From: Phytophthora sp. 'mugwort' | Lineage: Eukaryota > Oomycota > Peronosporomycetes > Peronosporales > Peronosporaceae | Reading direction: 5' to 3' | DNA: 64,000 bases | Assembly (NCBI GenBank): GCA_033558025.1 | Contig: JAUCEF010000001.1 | Span: 3,100,001-3,164,000, forward strand | Shown here: one piece after another, positions 23,866 through 34,607 of the stretch | Layout: every line of letters begins with the position of its first letter | How positions within the stretch are numbered: position 1 is the stretch's first letter | Position numbers and translations under genes: made by a program | The notes under the pieces: model-generated | Database searches by the model: none | What the model saw: only the letters and a program-made list of their open reading frames with translations | Told to the model about the DNA's origin: nothing

Positions 23866-25041
23866 TTACGTTAACAGTTCAGACTCTACTACCAGCAGTC
23901 CTCGCTCACGTAGAATGTTCATTTTGAGGCAATTTTCATCGCCAATTCGTCTCTCTCCAGCCTCTTTCTTCATCGCGTACAGTTGATTCATCGCCAACGC
24001 TTGGCTGAGCCGTTCAAAGGCGGTTTGAAGATCTCTCTGCCTCGACATATTAAACTCTTTCTCCAAAGGAGCTCGCTCGCACACCGTCCACTTTGTAGTG
24101 AGAAATTTCTCCAGCATATCGACCATTTGACCGACGACTGTGACCCAATCGCGGGCCATCATGATCAGTGGCTTTGAGAGATCTTCGCGGAATATCTCGG
24201 ACAGATCACTGAGACCCGAGATATCTAACGGAGCTAACATACCGACACTGGCCACGACAGTTAACCCGATAGGCAGCTTACGCTTCATTCGTCCAGTGTA
24301 TTCTTCAGCAAACATTGTCAATATCTGCATCGCCTCCTTCGCTGCAGTTTCATAACCACACAATGCCAAGGTGGCTACACCTTGAAACAACGACTCGAGC
24401 TTCAACGGTAGCGTCAGAACAGTCCACAGACGGTCATTCGTCCCGTTCAACAGCTCGTACAAGCCGTCAATGCCCTTGAGCTCGTCCTCCAACGCCATTA
24501 AACTGTCTAGAGCTTCTGTTCTCGGCATAGTCTCTGGATGATTCAGCGGATAGAGCACGTCCAGCCAGAATAAAGCTGATGCACCACCCAAAAGCTTCCC
24601 ACGAAGTTCCTGGACATACAACTGTACGTGCTTTTGACACTTTTGTTGGACCTCTTGACTGAGTTTTTGATACCGTTCTATCGCCTGTGAGATCTTTAAC
24701 TCGGGCCAGCGATGGAATTGTCGAAGTAAAGCATCACGAACGTCTTCACTTTGCTCGCAGCACTTGAGATCCAGCTCTAGGGGTCGCGTTTTCGCAGCGT
24801 GGAAGACCCATTCAGCTACTTGTTCAACACTTTGAAACCGAGACAAATACTTGAGTTTTGGTGTCAAATTTGACTCGATCGGTCCAGTGACATTGTCTTG
24901 ATAAGGCTTCAGTTTCCACACTTGCTTGGTTCCAATCAATCGATAGCTTTCCATCCTGAAGTCGTCAACGGGTTCCTTTGCTTGCGACTTGCCCCGTTTC
25001 GAGGCTCTGCCTAACGCGGAACGTTTACGCCGCGCTGTCAT
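23866..25041 (-). CDS. 391-aa paralogue of the large GTPase N-terminal region
   Basis: An intact frame from ATG 25041 encodes 391 aa with a very basic N-terminus. From about residue 70 it follows residues 297-600 of the large protein just downstream: F-x-S-V-x-x-x-A-x-W, then R-W-P-E, then A-L-F, then V-L-T-L-P-L. The paralogue has no GTPase, Cys-rich, VWA or RING domain, so it is either a truncated duplicate or a short family member that kept only the N-terminal module. It lies 173 bp upstream of the large gene on the same strand. The function is unknown. Confidence 0.6.
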   Translation of the reverse strand: MTARRKRSALGRASKRGKSQAKEPVDDFRMESYRLIGTKQVWKLKPYQDNVTGPIESNLTPKLKYLSRFQSVEQVAEWVFHAAKTRPLELDLKCCEQSEDVRDALLRQFHRWPELKISQAIERYQKLSQEVQQKCQKHVQLYVQELRGKLLGGASALFWLDVLYPLNHPETMPRTEALDSLMALEDELKGIDGLYELLNGTNDRLWTVLTLPLKLESLFQGVATLALCGYETAAKEAMQILTMFAEEYTGRMKRKLPIGLTVVASVGMLAPLDISGLSDLSEIFREDLSKPLIMMARDWVTVVGQMVDMLEKFLTTKWTVCERAPLEKEFNMSRQRDLQTAFERLSQALAMNQLYAMKKEAGERRIGDENCLKMNILRERGLLVVESELLT

Positions 25042-25141
25042 GAAGTCGAAGTCCTACTTTTAGTTGTGAGAAATCTTTCGCTCTCGTCCCAGACTAACGG
25101 CATCGAAGTTTACCGTCAACGAAAATATATTCTCGAGGCTG

Positions 25142-25352
25142 CTACAAGTAATTACCGCATGCCAAAGTGCCATCACGAGTGACAAGTGCCTGGGCCAGCA
25201 CAAAAGCGGCATCTTCGAGCGACTTTAACACTTGACTATCAGTAGCAGGAACTCCACTGTAGTCTCCAGTCGCTCCACGAGACTCGTCGACTCGTTCCAC
25301 TCGAACCAAACCGAGCACGGCAGCATCACTCGTCTCCCTCGCAGCTTCTCGC
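25142..25352 (-). pseudogene. Possible remnant of the same family
   Basis: A frame of about 70 codons ending at a stop at 25144-25142 contains AAVLGLVRVE and resembles short segments of the large GTPase protein (VLGLVRISE, or the VLIVFGW region). It lacks a start codon and lies just upstream of the 391-aa gene, so it may be that gene's lost 5' part. The match is short and was judged by eye. Confidence 0.25.
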
Positions 25353-25460
25353 CCAGGAGATCACCCACAAGAGGTGGGCATGCCAACTTAAAGTCGTCTC
25401 TGTAATTGTTACACTCAACGAAGCTGAAGCGACAATAGAATTCGTGCGGATTTTCTCCAA

Positions 25461-26208
25461 TTATTGAAGCTGGAAATGAAGGCCCTTGAAACTCGATGAA
25501 AAACTACGCCACTGGTCCATAAGAGCATTCACTCCATGCCGTTCACCCAGATTAACGTCCTGTGTCATTGGAACGAAGGAATACAAGTTGCTGCTCTGTG
25601 TCTCCGAGTTAAGCATACTGTCTCGATCCAGCCTTGTCGTTGAGTACTTGATGGGACATTCGAGTTCCATGACGAAAGAGGTAGAAATACTCGACCACAA
25701 CACTGAATATGCTCTTTTTTGTTACCTGAAAGCACGCGGTCTCGCTGGGATTTTAACAACTGGACCTCTTCCTGCAACTTCAGGACCGACTCATTGAGTA
25801 GTCGGGACTTACGCGCCAGCTTTAGATGGTAGCGGGTTTTATTGATGCGGCCCCGCTCGCGACGATCTGCCTTCTTCTGAATGCTCTCGAGGTCGGTCTT
25901 CATGTTAGGAAGGACTGGTGAACTATACATTCCAGTGCGCTGTACCCGTAGAGATTACTGTCTCCCAAAATTTGCATGTTGCTGAGTCGGACTCGCTTGA
26001 ATAGAGGTCCGACTATTGTCGAAGGAGGGTCAAAAGTGACTTGGAAGGATGTATGACGGCTGGTGGCTGGTTCCATCGGGATGTTTGAGGTTTTGGTCGA
26101 ACGTGGTGAAAAAGGAAATGAGGTAGTGTCGTGTATTGTGCGTCGCGTCGAATCTGGCTCTCTGTTCTCAATTGGTGTTGACATGTCAGGAAACTTTGCA
26201 TTGCTCAC
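25461..26208 (-). pseudogene. Broken bZIP transcription-factor gene
   Basis: At about 25880-25740 a frame encodes a basic region and zipper of the oomycete bZIP type: RRERGRINKTRY, a KLARKSR stretch, and heptad leucines in LNESVLKLQEEVQLL. The frame upstream (26208-25900) and those downstream (VVVEYFYLFRHG, then a segment with GERHGVNALMDQW) match the arrangement of this family but lie in different frames. At least two frameshifts are needed. Part of the break could be an intron, since GTAACA follows the zipper, but the nearest AG leaves only a 23-bp intron. I judge it degraded. Confidence 0.55.
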
Positions 26209-28474
26209 AGTTTGATGGTTTATGTCAGAAATGAGGCTTCATTTTGGCTGTAATCGTGTCATGACAAACTATAACGGATAACCAGGGATCGATAGCACTT
26301 GGAATTTTGGTATATTAATTAGTAATATCACAAGGTCCAGATCACCACATACTATGATCAGTACTAATTATGCTTCCTCCAACATCACGATAATAATCAG
26401 TGATAACTAATATTTGAGTGCTAACCATTGATACTTAGCCAACATGCCGACCAGAGACAACCCACCGCTTGGCATCCGTACGAAATGCGTTGTACTCGAC
26501 CCGACCATAGGTGCTCACCGATCCCGTGTGCTCTTGCCTGTGTGGTATCGATAGGGAAGCGCGCCGCGAGCAGGATGATAATTACAAGGATTACCGCGCT
26601 CAGCAGGACGCGTCGCTCACAGCTGGATGACGGCCACGACGAAGATAAGCATGACCAGGTGGCCGAAGAAGAAGTCGGCCAGCGTCTGCATGGGCATGTT
26701 GTGCGACTTGGCTACGGGCGCATCGGCCGATGTCGCGGACTACCATGCCGGCGGGACATCAGCAGCTTCTCACGTTTGCTAACCCCTAAACCATTGGGAA
26801 CTATGAGCTCCACAGTGCACACTATACACTGTGTAACCGTGTGCGCTCAAATAGTAGCGTACCTTGTCTCGATGGAGCTTCTCAGTGTATGTCACTACCG
26901 CAGAGGTGATGGATACCCTTCCCACACATGGACTTGGCGCCACTGCATCTAGCTCTGGACAGCTGCAGTTTGAAGCTGTACATTTCATTATCTTGTTCGC
27001 TGCAAATTTTAAATGGGGCTGGTCGGTGCCGCTCGACAAAAGACGGATAGTAACTGGCGGCCAGCTGACGTCTGTGAATGTAGCTGGAGCTTTAAGAGCT
27101 GATGGAAATGAGTGGAGCTCGCTAATGGCAGATGACTGGATCGTACGACACACTGCAGCTCTTCGAGATCGTAATGAAGCTATTATTTTAATTTGGGGAT
27201 ATTCTAGTAATATGCCAAGATGGGAAGGCTAAAGATTTATTGTTACCGTAATTTAAGAAAATCTAGAAATTGATAATTACTACGATAAACACGAATATTA
27301 TTTATCAACGCGTTATTAGTTCTTAGTAAAGTGCTATCACGCCCTGTGGATAATGTACGCCGGAGTTAACTTACTATATAGAGTATTTTTAATCAACTGC
27401 GTTTGTTAAAAAAATCATTTGATTAAAAGAATCGTGTTTTGCAGCCTTTTACACTTTAACAGGGTGGCACTGTAAGAAGAGGTCACAAAAAGGTAGGAAC
27501 CCGAAAAAAATTAAATCCGGGAATTGCGTTATCAATTTCGTATTTTGCTCATAGCATGCGACGAATTTTCTAAGCTACATGCCGCAGTCGCTATAGCATG
27601 ACTCTGATGCATGTTGCCTGTAGCATTGTCAGTGCCGTCGACCTGGTTGTACGGCCGTTTGAGGTTTTAGTACAAGTTTTAGAGAATCTTGAAGTCACAA
27701 AGAGTTGTACGTTGCACATCTCCCTCCCACGGATCGCTCCGATGGAGAGAATTGAATACTCAAAATGGAGAGCCGCCGAGCATGTCGCTCCTTGACTGTC
27801 TTGTCCAGGGAAGAGTTCAGCTCCAAACCCTTGATGGACATCGGTGGATGTTCACCGGCCTTGAGCGCTCCCATCCTATTCTAAACGCTGCAGCGGGATA
27901 GGTTGACTGTGCGGGTCATGCGATCGACATGTCACTAAGGTACTAAAGTGAGTATGATTACAGTGTGGAAGCATGACGTGACATAGATGCGCAAGATCCT
28001 CCCAAAGGTTTTCGCGAAATCTGAAAACTCGAAGAGACCACACAATGGAGACGTGTTGTTGTCGCGCTAGTACAGAGAAGGAAGGCGGCAGAATTTTCGT
28101 GCAAACACCACAACCGTAGGTTTGAATCACCAAGCTTTCTAATGGTGTTAGTTACGTAGTTGTACTGGAAAGACCGGATTTTGTCGTTTCTTCGATTCAC
28201 ACCTTTTTGGCCCATTTTATCCTTCTGCTTACAGGCTCGGCCTGCTAAAGAGTAATAACACAAGCGAGATGTTTTGTGGCAATTACAATCCAGTAAAAAA
28301 AACTGAGCCCACATGTATCCTACAACCACACAGGTTTTTAGCAGCACAAGCTGTGAAGGATCTGTCATCAAGGCCTTTTAACTGTGTACAACCTTCTGGA
28401 CAAAGAGCTTCTGTAGTCATTTCCGATCATACCGGTCTAACTGCCGGACATGGTAGTCTCGTCCCAAGCCACCA
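26209..28474. other. Gene-poor stretch without a recognisable gene
   Basis: Open frames of 122 aa (26864-27232, +) and 137 aa (27958-28371, -) exist but match nothing I know. A minus-strand stretch near 26760-26600 is G+C-rich like host coding DNA and may be a gene fragment. An inverted repeat, TTTTAATCAA (27387-27396) with TTGATTAAAA (27419-27428), can form a 10-bp stem. Confidence 0.35.
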
Positions 28475-28630
28475 CCCGCTCAGCCAGCCATCAGTAGTCA
28501 AAAGAATCCTTTCGAAACCATGAATCGCTTGTTATCTTGGAGTTTAATGACAAGAATGAGTTAGCCAAATGAGTAGTGGAGAAGGCCAGCACGACTCTTG
28601 TGCACTGTCAAGGCGATGTCAAGGTGTGAG
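28475..28630 (+). pseudogene. Second copy of the 14.57-kb promoter and gene start
   Basis: This segment is a near copy (roughly 85-90 percent by eye) of the reverse complement of about 14620-14465. It includes a shared CATCAGTAGTCAAAAGAA upstream, the ATG (28520), and the codons around AATGACAAGAATGAGTT. One base is missing in the first ten codons, and the Trp codon of F-A-K-W has become TGA. Similarity ends at AAGGTGT near 28627. Confidence 0.65.
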
Positions 28631-28639
28631 GTTCATCTT

Positions 28640-30120
28640 CTCCTGCCTCGCAGCGTTTCGTTTCAAGGTTGCTGAAGCTCCACTTCGTCGTACGGAAACA
28701 GCCGCCCCTCCAATTCCTTATCGTACTCCTCAAGCTCGTCTCTCGACAGCTTGTACCCACCCTGTTCGAGCATTTCTATCTCCCTGTCGGTGAACATGCC
28801 TCCGTGGCGGGCTGTCGACGTTCCACCCTTGGTACGCGGAATCGCCCCTCATGATTTTCTTCCTCATATCGGTCGCGGCCTCAAGTATCCGACGCGCCCG
28901 CACTAACCATTCTTGTCACGGTGGAAAACCGTCCCAACCGTGCGCAAGCTGCATTTTCATTCCAGTCTTGCAGAGGGCCCTCGCTAGCGATCGCCTCATA
29001 GGCCACTTCGTCTGAGTCCCCACTCGATGTCTCATCCTCCTCCAGACTCGCGTCGGGGTGTTCTGGAGCACCCTTCGCCTTATCCTAGCCGTTTCCCACA
29101 GGGCTTTAAGTCGCACCTGGAGCTCCACCTTTATCATTTACTTCAGCGTCGCCAGAGACTTCCCCATAGTCGGACGACCCGCTTCATTCGGTGCAACGAC
29201 GCTTTCGCAGTTGCCGTCCACCTTTCTTGTACCGCCTCATCTCACCCAGCAGGAACACCGTCGCATCTTTCGCACGACGCAGTGCCTTCGTCCCGGGGAG
29301 CAGTTCACCGTTCACCCAACTGCACTGTCGGTGCCACGACGCGCTCCCTTGTGTCGCCAATTAGGCAAGAGGAAGGAGCGACACTCCTTCCCCTCCTTTC
29401 TGCCCCCTCCACCCATGGGACTGGGTCATTGTAGCTGGCTGCTCGGCGCCCCTAACCAACCCTCTCAGAACATCCATCATCGGGCACTTCGCCATAAGGT
29501 GATCCTTGGAGTCGCATAAGACGCACGACAGCGTTCTAGCACTCTGATACCGGTTCCCACTGTTCCGGGGTCCACCAATAGAAGCCGTTTTCGAAAGGTA
29601 ACACTCCATGGAGTAATAACACAACTTGCCACAGATATTATACGTTCCCTTGGCTCAAGGACACGTCAACCGGCTACAGCTCCGCCTTTCACACGACCAC
29701 ACACCGTTTCACCCTGTTGAGTCCGTGTGTCGGGTCCCATCTTGATGTTCAACTGTCTGGAACCCATTCCTTGTCCAGCAGCGCACATCTGTAGCCCCCC
29801 CCCTCGCCTGCTGTTGCTGTTGTTGCTGCTGAATCAGCATCAGCTACGTCGACGACTTCGCACCCGTTCCTTTAGCATCCCCGGCGAACTCGTCCTCCTC
29901 TTCAACTGGACGACGCACGCCCTTGAACAGGAGCAAAGCACACGCGTCTCGAATCGTGGTAACAAAGCTCAAATTCAGCATGGCACGCAACTACTTCTTG
30001 CGGATCCCGTCCAGGAAGAACTCGTACCGCATGCGGTAGTTGAGCGCTTCGCATGTCGCATCAATGCGGTCTCCCCATTCCTCGACCGGTTCATCCCATG
30101 ACGCCTCTTAGCCGTTCTCA
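28640..30120 (-). mobile_element. Degraded retrotransposon gag region
   Basis: On the minus strand several broken frames contain a CCHC zinc knuckle (C-x2-C-x4-H-x4-C, about 29510-29460), basic Arg-rich segments (29137-28916), and an acidic SRDELEEYDKELEGR stretch near 28760. Stops and frameshifts are frequent. I see no reverse transcriptase or long terminal repeats, so the family is unassigned. Confidence 0.45.
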
Positions 30121-30890
30121 GTTGGTTCCATTGTTGAGCAGGCGTCTTGCCGGTTGTAAACCCGGACTCATAACGTCGGAAAATCGTAGATACGCGAGTT
30201 GTACCACCAGTCTTGGCCAGTCTGGATAAGGCGTATGAGTGTAATCATTCTGTTTGCCCATTACCGTAATCTAGCTGTTAACTGTTCGCATTTGTTCTTT
30301 TAATAGTCATCCTACCCTGCTGCTGACTAATCAGTAACACACGAGACAGGTTTTGTTAATTGTAACCCCACAGAAAACCTACACCATTCAAATATTTTAG
30401 CCAGCTGAGTACCATCTCGACATTTGACAAACGACGGTGACGGCACGCAATGCGATGGAGGACCGCTGCGGCAGGAGGCGGAAGAAGGCCTTGCCAGCAG
30501 CAAAACGTCTTCGAGACGCTCGCAGTAAAGGCGGCAGTGTTCACGCTCTACAGAGCGCATAACATTTCCGTCGTCGTCGGCACGTTTTGGCACGTGACCA
30601 GGTCGGGGAAGTAGGCTGGGATGACGACGTAGCTGACAGTTTTTTCTACCAGGAGGAGTACCTGTGAATATAACGGTAGTACCGTTCATAAGAACATTTT
30701 GTACATTAGGTTTTTCACGGTGAGTGGATTAGATTGTACAGTGGGACGACAATTAACAGCTAGATTTCGGTAATGTATGGAACTGCGCCAAACGTTTTTT
30801 GTCAATCAAACTAGACTAGTGTCATCGGTGCTGGCGCGCCGGGTGGCATCATAAGGCTGAGTTTAATGAGCCCATTCCCCCTTTTCCCGG
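30121..30890. other. Intergenic between transposon remnants
   Basis: One minus-strand frame of 120 codons (30689-30327) is open but not recognised. The last 100 bp before 30890 probably belong to the pogo-like element. No terminal inverted repeat was identified. Confidence 0.35.
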
Positions 30891-32435
30891 ATGAAGTGCC
30901 GCCTTCCGGGGTGCCCCGAGCCTCCCGCCGCCCCTGCGTGCACGGTTTGTAGTCGCACCGCTCACTATTTGTGCTCAGACAAGGTGCTTAATGCCCTCGG
31001 TCTAGCAGCCTCACGAGCAATGTGCGTTTGTTCTATGAGTTGTCATGCAACGTTTTGCGAGGCGGAGACGGTCTATCCAGCTTTCCGTAAAGCTGAGATC
31101 GCCAAAAAGTATGCTGAGGAAGCTGCCAGCGAAGTCGTAGAGCAAGAGCGGCGGGTGAGCTGCACTTTTAAGTTCAAGCGTGGTGTACTCAACGACTTGG
31201 CCAAGATGACGTCCTACGCGGCTACGAAGTTGCACAAGGTTCCCCGCAGAACGATTCGTAATCAGCATGCTAGATTTTGAAGGCTCAGAAAAGAGACACT
31301 CGCTTCGGGTATGGAGCCCCGAATCCGTCACATTTACCAATGATTTTGTCATGTATATGAGGGATCGACGGTGCCTTGAAAGGTAATTCCTTTGTGTGTT
31401 ATATATGCTATTCAACAAGCTAACTGATTCTTTCTAGTAGACTGTGTATTCAGTTCATAAGATGAAGTTTATCCACCTCAACCATGCTGGTTGGCTGCCT
31501 GCCTACTCGACAAGTTGCAAGTCACCTTTCGATTCGCTGACACGACTCTTACAGCGCTTCGCCTGTCGCCACGGGTATTGTACCGAGTTCCCTGCTACGC
31601 TTCAATAAGTTGTACTTTCCAACTTTGTTTTAAGTAAGAGTGTTGCCTTATGCGTGGTATTATTATTGTTCATTATGCTTGTCTAGACACAATCTCCTGA
31701 ACTGCTAAAAGTTCGTGATGAATTCAGCACTAATTCTGGAAACGTACCAGAATTACAAGGCGTCGGAGATATTTAATACGGCCGCGACCGGTAGTTACTA
31801 CGACACGCCCCCCAAGCGCATTTGGTCCGAGAAGGGGACATCCTCGAAGATCCGTGCCCAGAAAAGTACCTCACCGCATTCCTAACGGTTCGAGCCGATG
31901 ATAATATTTTACAGCTTGTTTGGTGCTGCTCATCATACTTATTGTTGTGTCTGTGTTGCATTGCAGGTCAATTGTCTTCATTATGAAAGGAGCACCTGGT
32001 GACAGGATTGAGAAAACAAGAGGTGAAGGCCTTCCAAAAGGTAAGGCACGCTTAATGAATATACCGTTTTTTATCTAAACGATAGTTGTATACTTTTGTA
32101 GGTCACATGTACTCCGTTCAAGAAAACGCATGGATAAACGAGGCGATATGGCATCGTTATCTCCTAATGGTCCTTTGAGATTAAAGGACGTTCAGTTGTC
32201 TTGGTGGACAACTTGGAGTGCCACGTGGACGCCAGCCACGTCAGCGTCGATCGTGGCGGAAGAGCTAAACTCAACGTCGCAGCACCTCCCCCCGGACTCG
32301 ACCTCTATGTGCCGGGGCCTCGACATGGGTGCGATGGGTCCCATCAAGCCAATGCTGTGCAGCGCATAGCTGGAGGAGGAGGCATGCTGGAACGCAACCG
32401 CCGCCGCTAAGCGACTTGTCATGATCGAGTGCACT
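30891..32435 (+). mobile_element. Dead pogo-like DDE transposase
   Basis: The parts follow the order of an oomycete pogo/Tc1-type transposase. First come Cys-rich fingers (30891-31080) and a helix-turn-helix segment (FKFKRGVLNDL, KVPRRTIRN; 31160-31260). The phrases HLNHAGWLPAY (31470) and IFNTAATGSYYDTPPKRIWS (31770-31830) follow. Then come PGDRIEKTRGEGLPKGH (32000-32105), NAWINEAIWHRYL, a VDNLECHVD segment (32203) and PPDSTSMCRGLDMGAMGP (32290-32340). Frames change several times and stops occur, so the gene is dead. The first catalytic Asp position reads Ala. Confidence 0.65.
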
Positions 32436-33182
32436 ATTCAAGTGTGGGAGCAGCTATGCGAGGAAGCTATGCGGAAGAGCTTCTCCAAAGCGCTGCAGAT
32501 CGCCAGCGTATAGGCAACAGCTCCAAGCCTTAGCGTAGCATGATCCTTAACTTCGGCGGCGCTACTGTGGTATTGCAGCACACATAAATTCGTCAGATGT
32601 GGATACAAGGCAAGAAACACATCAATAGCCGAGCTAGTCGGCCCATGTTGGTCTGCGCTGGGTTGCCCCTAGCGGTTCGGCCCTTCCGAGACAGTGGTGT
32701 CTCGCTTCCTCCGAGACCAATTGCCCCAAGCCAGTCAATATACAGAGGTCAGCTGAACTGACTGCCTCTGGCTTAGATATCCAGTGTACCAGTGTCCTCC
32801 GCTAAAGAGCGGACAACGGCGCATTACGCTTCGACGGGTCGCCGAGAGCAAGGCTTTTCGGCTAGAATTGTTACGGTACACGGACTGTACGGCGTATCGG
32901 CCCGCCGAGCTCGGCAGGACTTGTTCCTTCGCGCTTGGCGAAAGACGCCCTTCCCCGTGCCGACCTAGTTCTCTTGGCACTACCAGTCAACACCCTACAA
33001 GCTATGCCTCTCGGGTGTCAACGGTAACCAATATTCATCCCTTGCAGGGACTTACTGAGCAGTGTACACCTGGCTTGGACTTGGAAAGAGTTATTCTGCT
33101 ATTATTTATCTCCCGGGAACCTCAAGGGGCTTCTCCTATTGCTAACTGTGTTCCAATACAAATATCAAGTTAGCTGAAGTGC
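32436..33182. other. Repeat-like DNA left of the Polinton
   Basis: No coding capacity is seen. The region from about 32640 is G+C-rich, then turns A+T-rich near the Polinton border. It has the look of a solo LTR (TGTTGG near 32645), but I could not find a matching partner or target-site duplication. It contains no visible copy of the sequence found at the Polinton right end. Confidence 0.3.
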
Positions 33183-33209
33183 GGTCGGCCTTCAACCGAC
33201 CCTTTGGTC
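33183..33209. repeat. GC-rich hairpin cassette C at the capsid break
   Basis: GGTCGG-CCTTCAA-CCGACC (33183-33201) overlaps GACC-CTTT-GGTC (33198-33209). The stop of the capsid frame (33192) lies inside it, and no capsid coding sense is visible beyond it. The TTCA loop and GGTC stem recur in the other cassettes. Confidence 0.6.
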
Positions 33210-34176
33210 AGCCATAGGATTACCGGTGGAAGAAGCCGCAACCATCACAGGACATACATTACCACTTGCGAGAGTAGTACTGGTTAACGACATACCCTTC
33301 GAAACATCTACAGCAACAGACGAAGTTCCCTGATTTACGCGGAAGCGCAGACGGATCTGAGGGTTCGCCATGAGGTCTAGTTCCTTAAAGATGGGATGGA
33401 GGTCGGTTAGCTTGATCTTGAGCATGTACGACCACGTTCCCATGATAGCGTTAGCAGTAGCAGCATTAGATACGAAAGCACCACGAGCCGTTTGGTTAGC
33501 AATTGTGGTAGAAGCAGTGGCTCCACCTACCGAAGGCCACGCCGTAGAGAAGTCAGAGCCAGCATTAGGAGGGTTCGACAGTAGGCGCTTTACGAGACCA
33601 TCGTTAGGGATTGATGACACCAGCAGGACCGGTGGTAGCAAACGAAGATGAGAATGCAGTAGTGTTAATGTATCCATCTCCAGTAGTCGAACTCGTGGCA
33701 GAGCTGTACAGAGTGGACTGAGCGGCATCAGGAAATAGGAAGGACTCCGCTCCATGCTTTTCAACGTACTGAGGACTATAGCTTGTCTGAGCACGAATGT
33801 TATTCCAAAACAGTTTATAATCGGCCATCGAAATAATGGTCTTCCCATTAAGCTCGAGCGACATGCTATCGATGACATTCCAGTTGCCGCACTTTAGAGT
33901 AGCACAGAAACGATTGGCAGCAGCGGTCTGAGCAGTACCACCATTCTTCATCGATACCTTGTATGGGAGCATGATGTAAGCATCGCGAAGACAAGCGAAT
34001 CCTTCAGATCCGTTAAGCTGAGCAGTGGCATCGATAGTAATAACATCATTCTGGTACGATCCCTGGTTGAGATCGATTACAAACGGTACTCGCTTGCCAG
34101 AAGATACCTTGATCTCCGGATCGCTCTTGAGCGAGCTCTGGTACAAATATTGGTCGGATAGTTGAGTTTCACTCAT
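33192..34176 (-). pseudogene. Major capsid protein, frameshifted and 3'-truncated
   Basis: The first frame (34176-33607, 190 aa) reads like the N-terminal half of a Polinton double-jelly-roll capsid protein: VPFVIDLNQGSYQ, a LRDAYIMLPYKV strand, and NVIDSMSLELNGKTI. It ends at a TAA after VINP. The next frame, one base off, carries on with NDGLVKRLLSNPP and runs to a stop at 33192. Together they give about 330 residues, well short of the usual 450-600. The missing C-terminal part coincides with the GC-rich hairpin at 33183-33209. The gene is divergent from the protease gene, with 48 bp between the starts and a TATAT box in the gap. Confidence 0.8.
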
Positions 34177-34184
34177 CGTTGATT

Positions 34185-34204
34185 GTATATGGTTTCTAAT
34201 ATAG
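34185..34204. promoter_or_regulatory. TATAT boxes between capsid and protease genes
   Basis: GTATAT at 34185-34190 lies 9-14 nt upstream of the capsid ATG (minus strand), and TAATATAG at 34197-34204 lies about 20 nt upstream of the protease ATG. The same motif class precedes most genes of this element. Confidence 0.45.
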
Positions 34205-34224
34205 TTTGAGCGAAATTAAATATT

Positions 34225-34605
34225 ATGAGCGACCTTATCAAGTCAATCACGTCCGATCATGATCTGATCGAACTCGCGAAAAAGCTTGGCGTACATCTCG
34301 ATGATATCTATGAATCGAATGAAATAACAAAACCTATCTCAAAGAAAGGGTCATATCTGGTTCTACTACGACCACCTAATCTCGATGTAGGCCACTGGAC
34401 GGCTGCCTATAATGGTGAATACTTCGATAGTATGGGAGAGGCAGCCCCCACGAAGTATGGTATCGGAAAATACAACCCCAAGCAATATCAAGGTACTTAC
34501 GGGGATTATTGTGGTCCTTTCTGCTTACTGTGGCTATATTCCAAGCAGCATAATAAACCACAATTATTTTCAAAGATGAAGGATTTAAACCTTACGATAA
34601 TATAA
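34225..34605 (+). CDS. Adenain-like cysteine protease
   Basis: Protein of 126 aa that would cleave capsid precursors during virion maturation. The catalytic residues of the adenovirus-type C5 / Ulp1-like fold are visible: H57 in VGHWTA, D68 in EYFDSMG, Q89 in QYQGTYG and C96 in DYCGPFC. The protein is short but complete for the Polinton form, and the frame is intact. It is followed two bases later by the pVI-like gene on the same strand, which suggests a common transcript. Confidence 0.85.
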   Translation: MSDLIKSITSDHDLIELAKKLGVHLDDIYESNEITKPISKKGSYLVLLRPPNLDVGHWTAAYNGEYFDSMGEAAPTKYGIGKYNPKQYQGTYGDYCGPFCLLWLYSKQHNKPQLFSKMKDLNLTII

Positions 34606-34607
34606 CC

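Noticed and set aside
26428..26952. A 174-aa plus-strand frame
   Set aside because: No known domain. The minus strand looks more like host coding DNA, but is also broken, so neither is called.
32640..33180. Solo LTR retrotransposon repeat
   Set aside because: No TG...CA ends with a target duplication and no second copy in the window could be shown.
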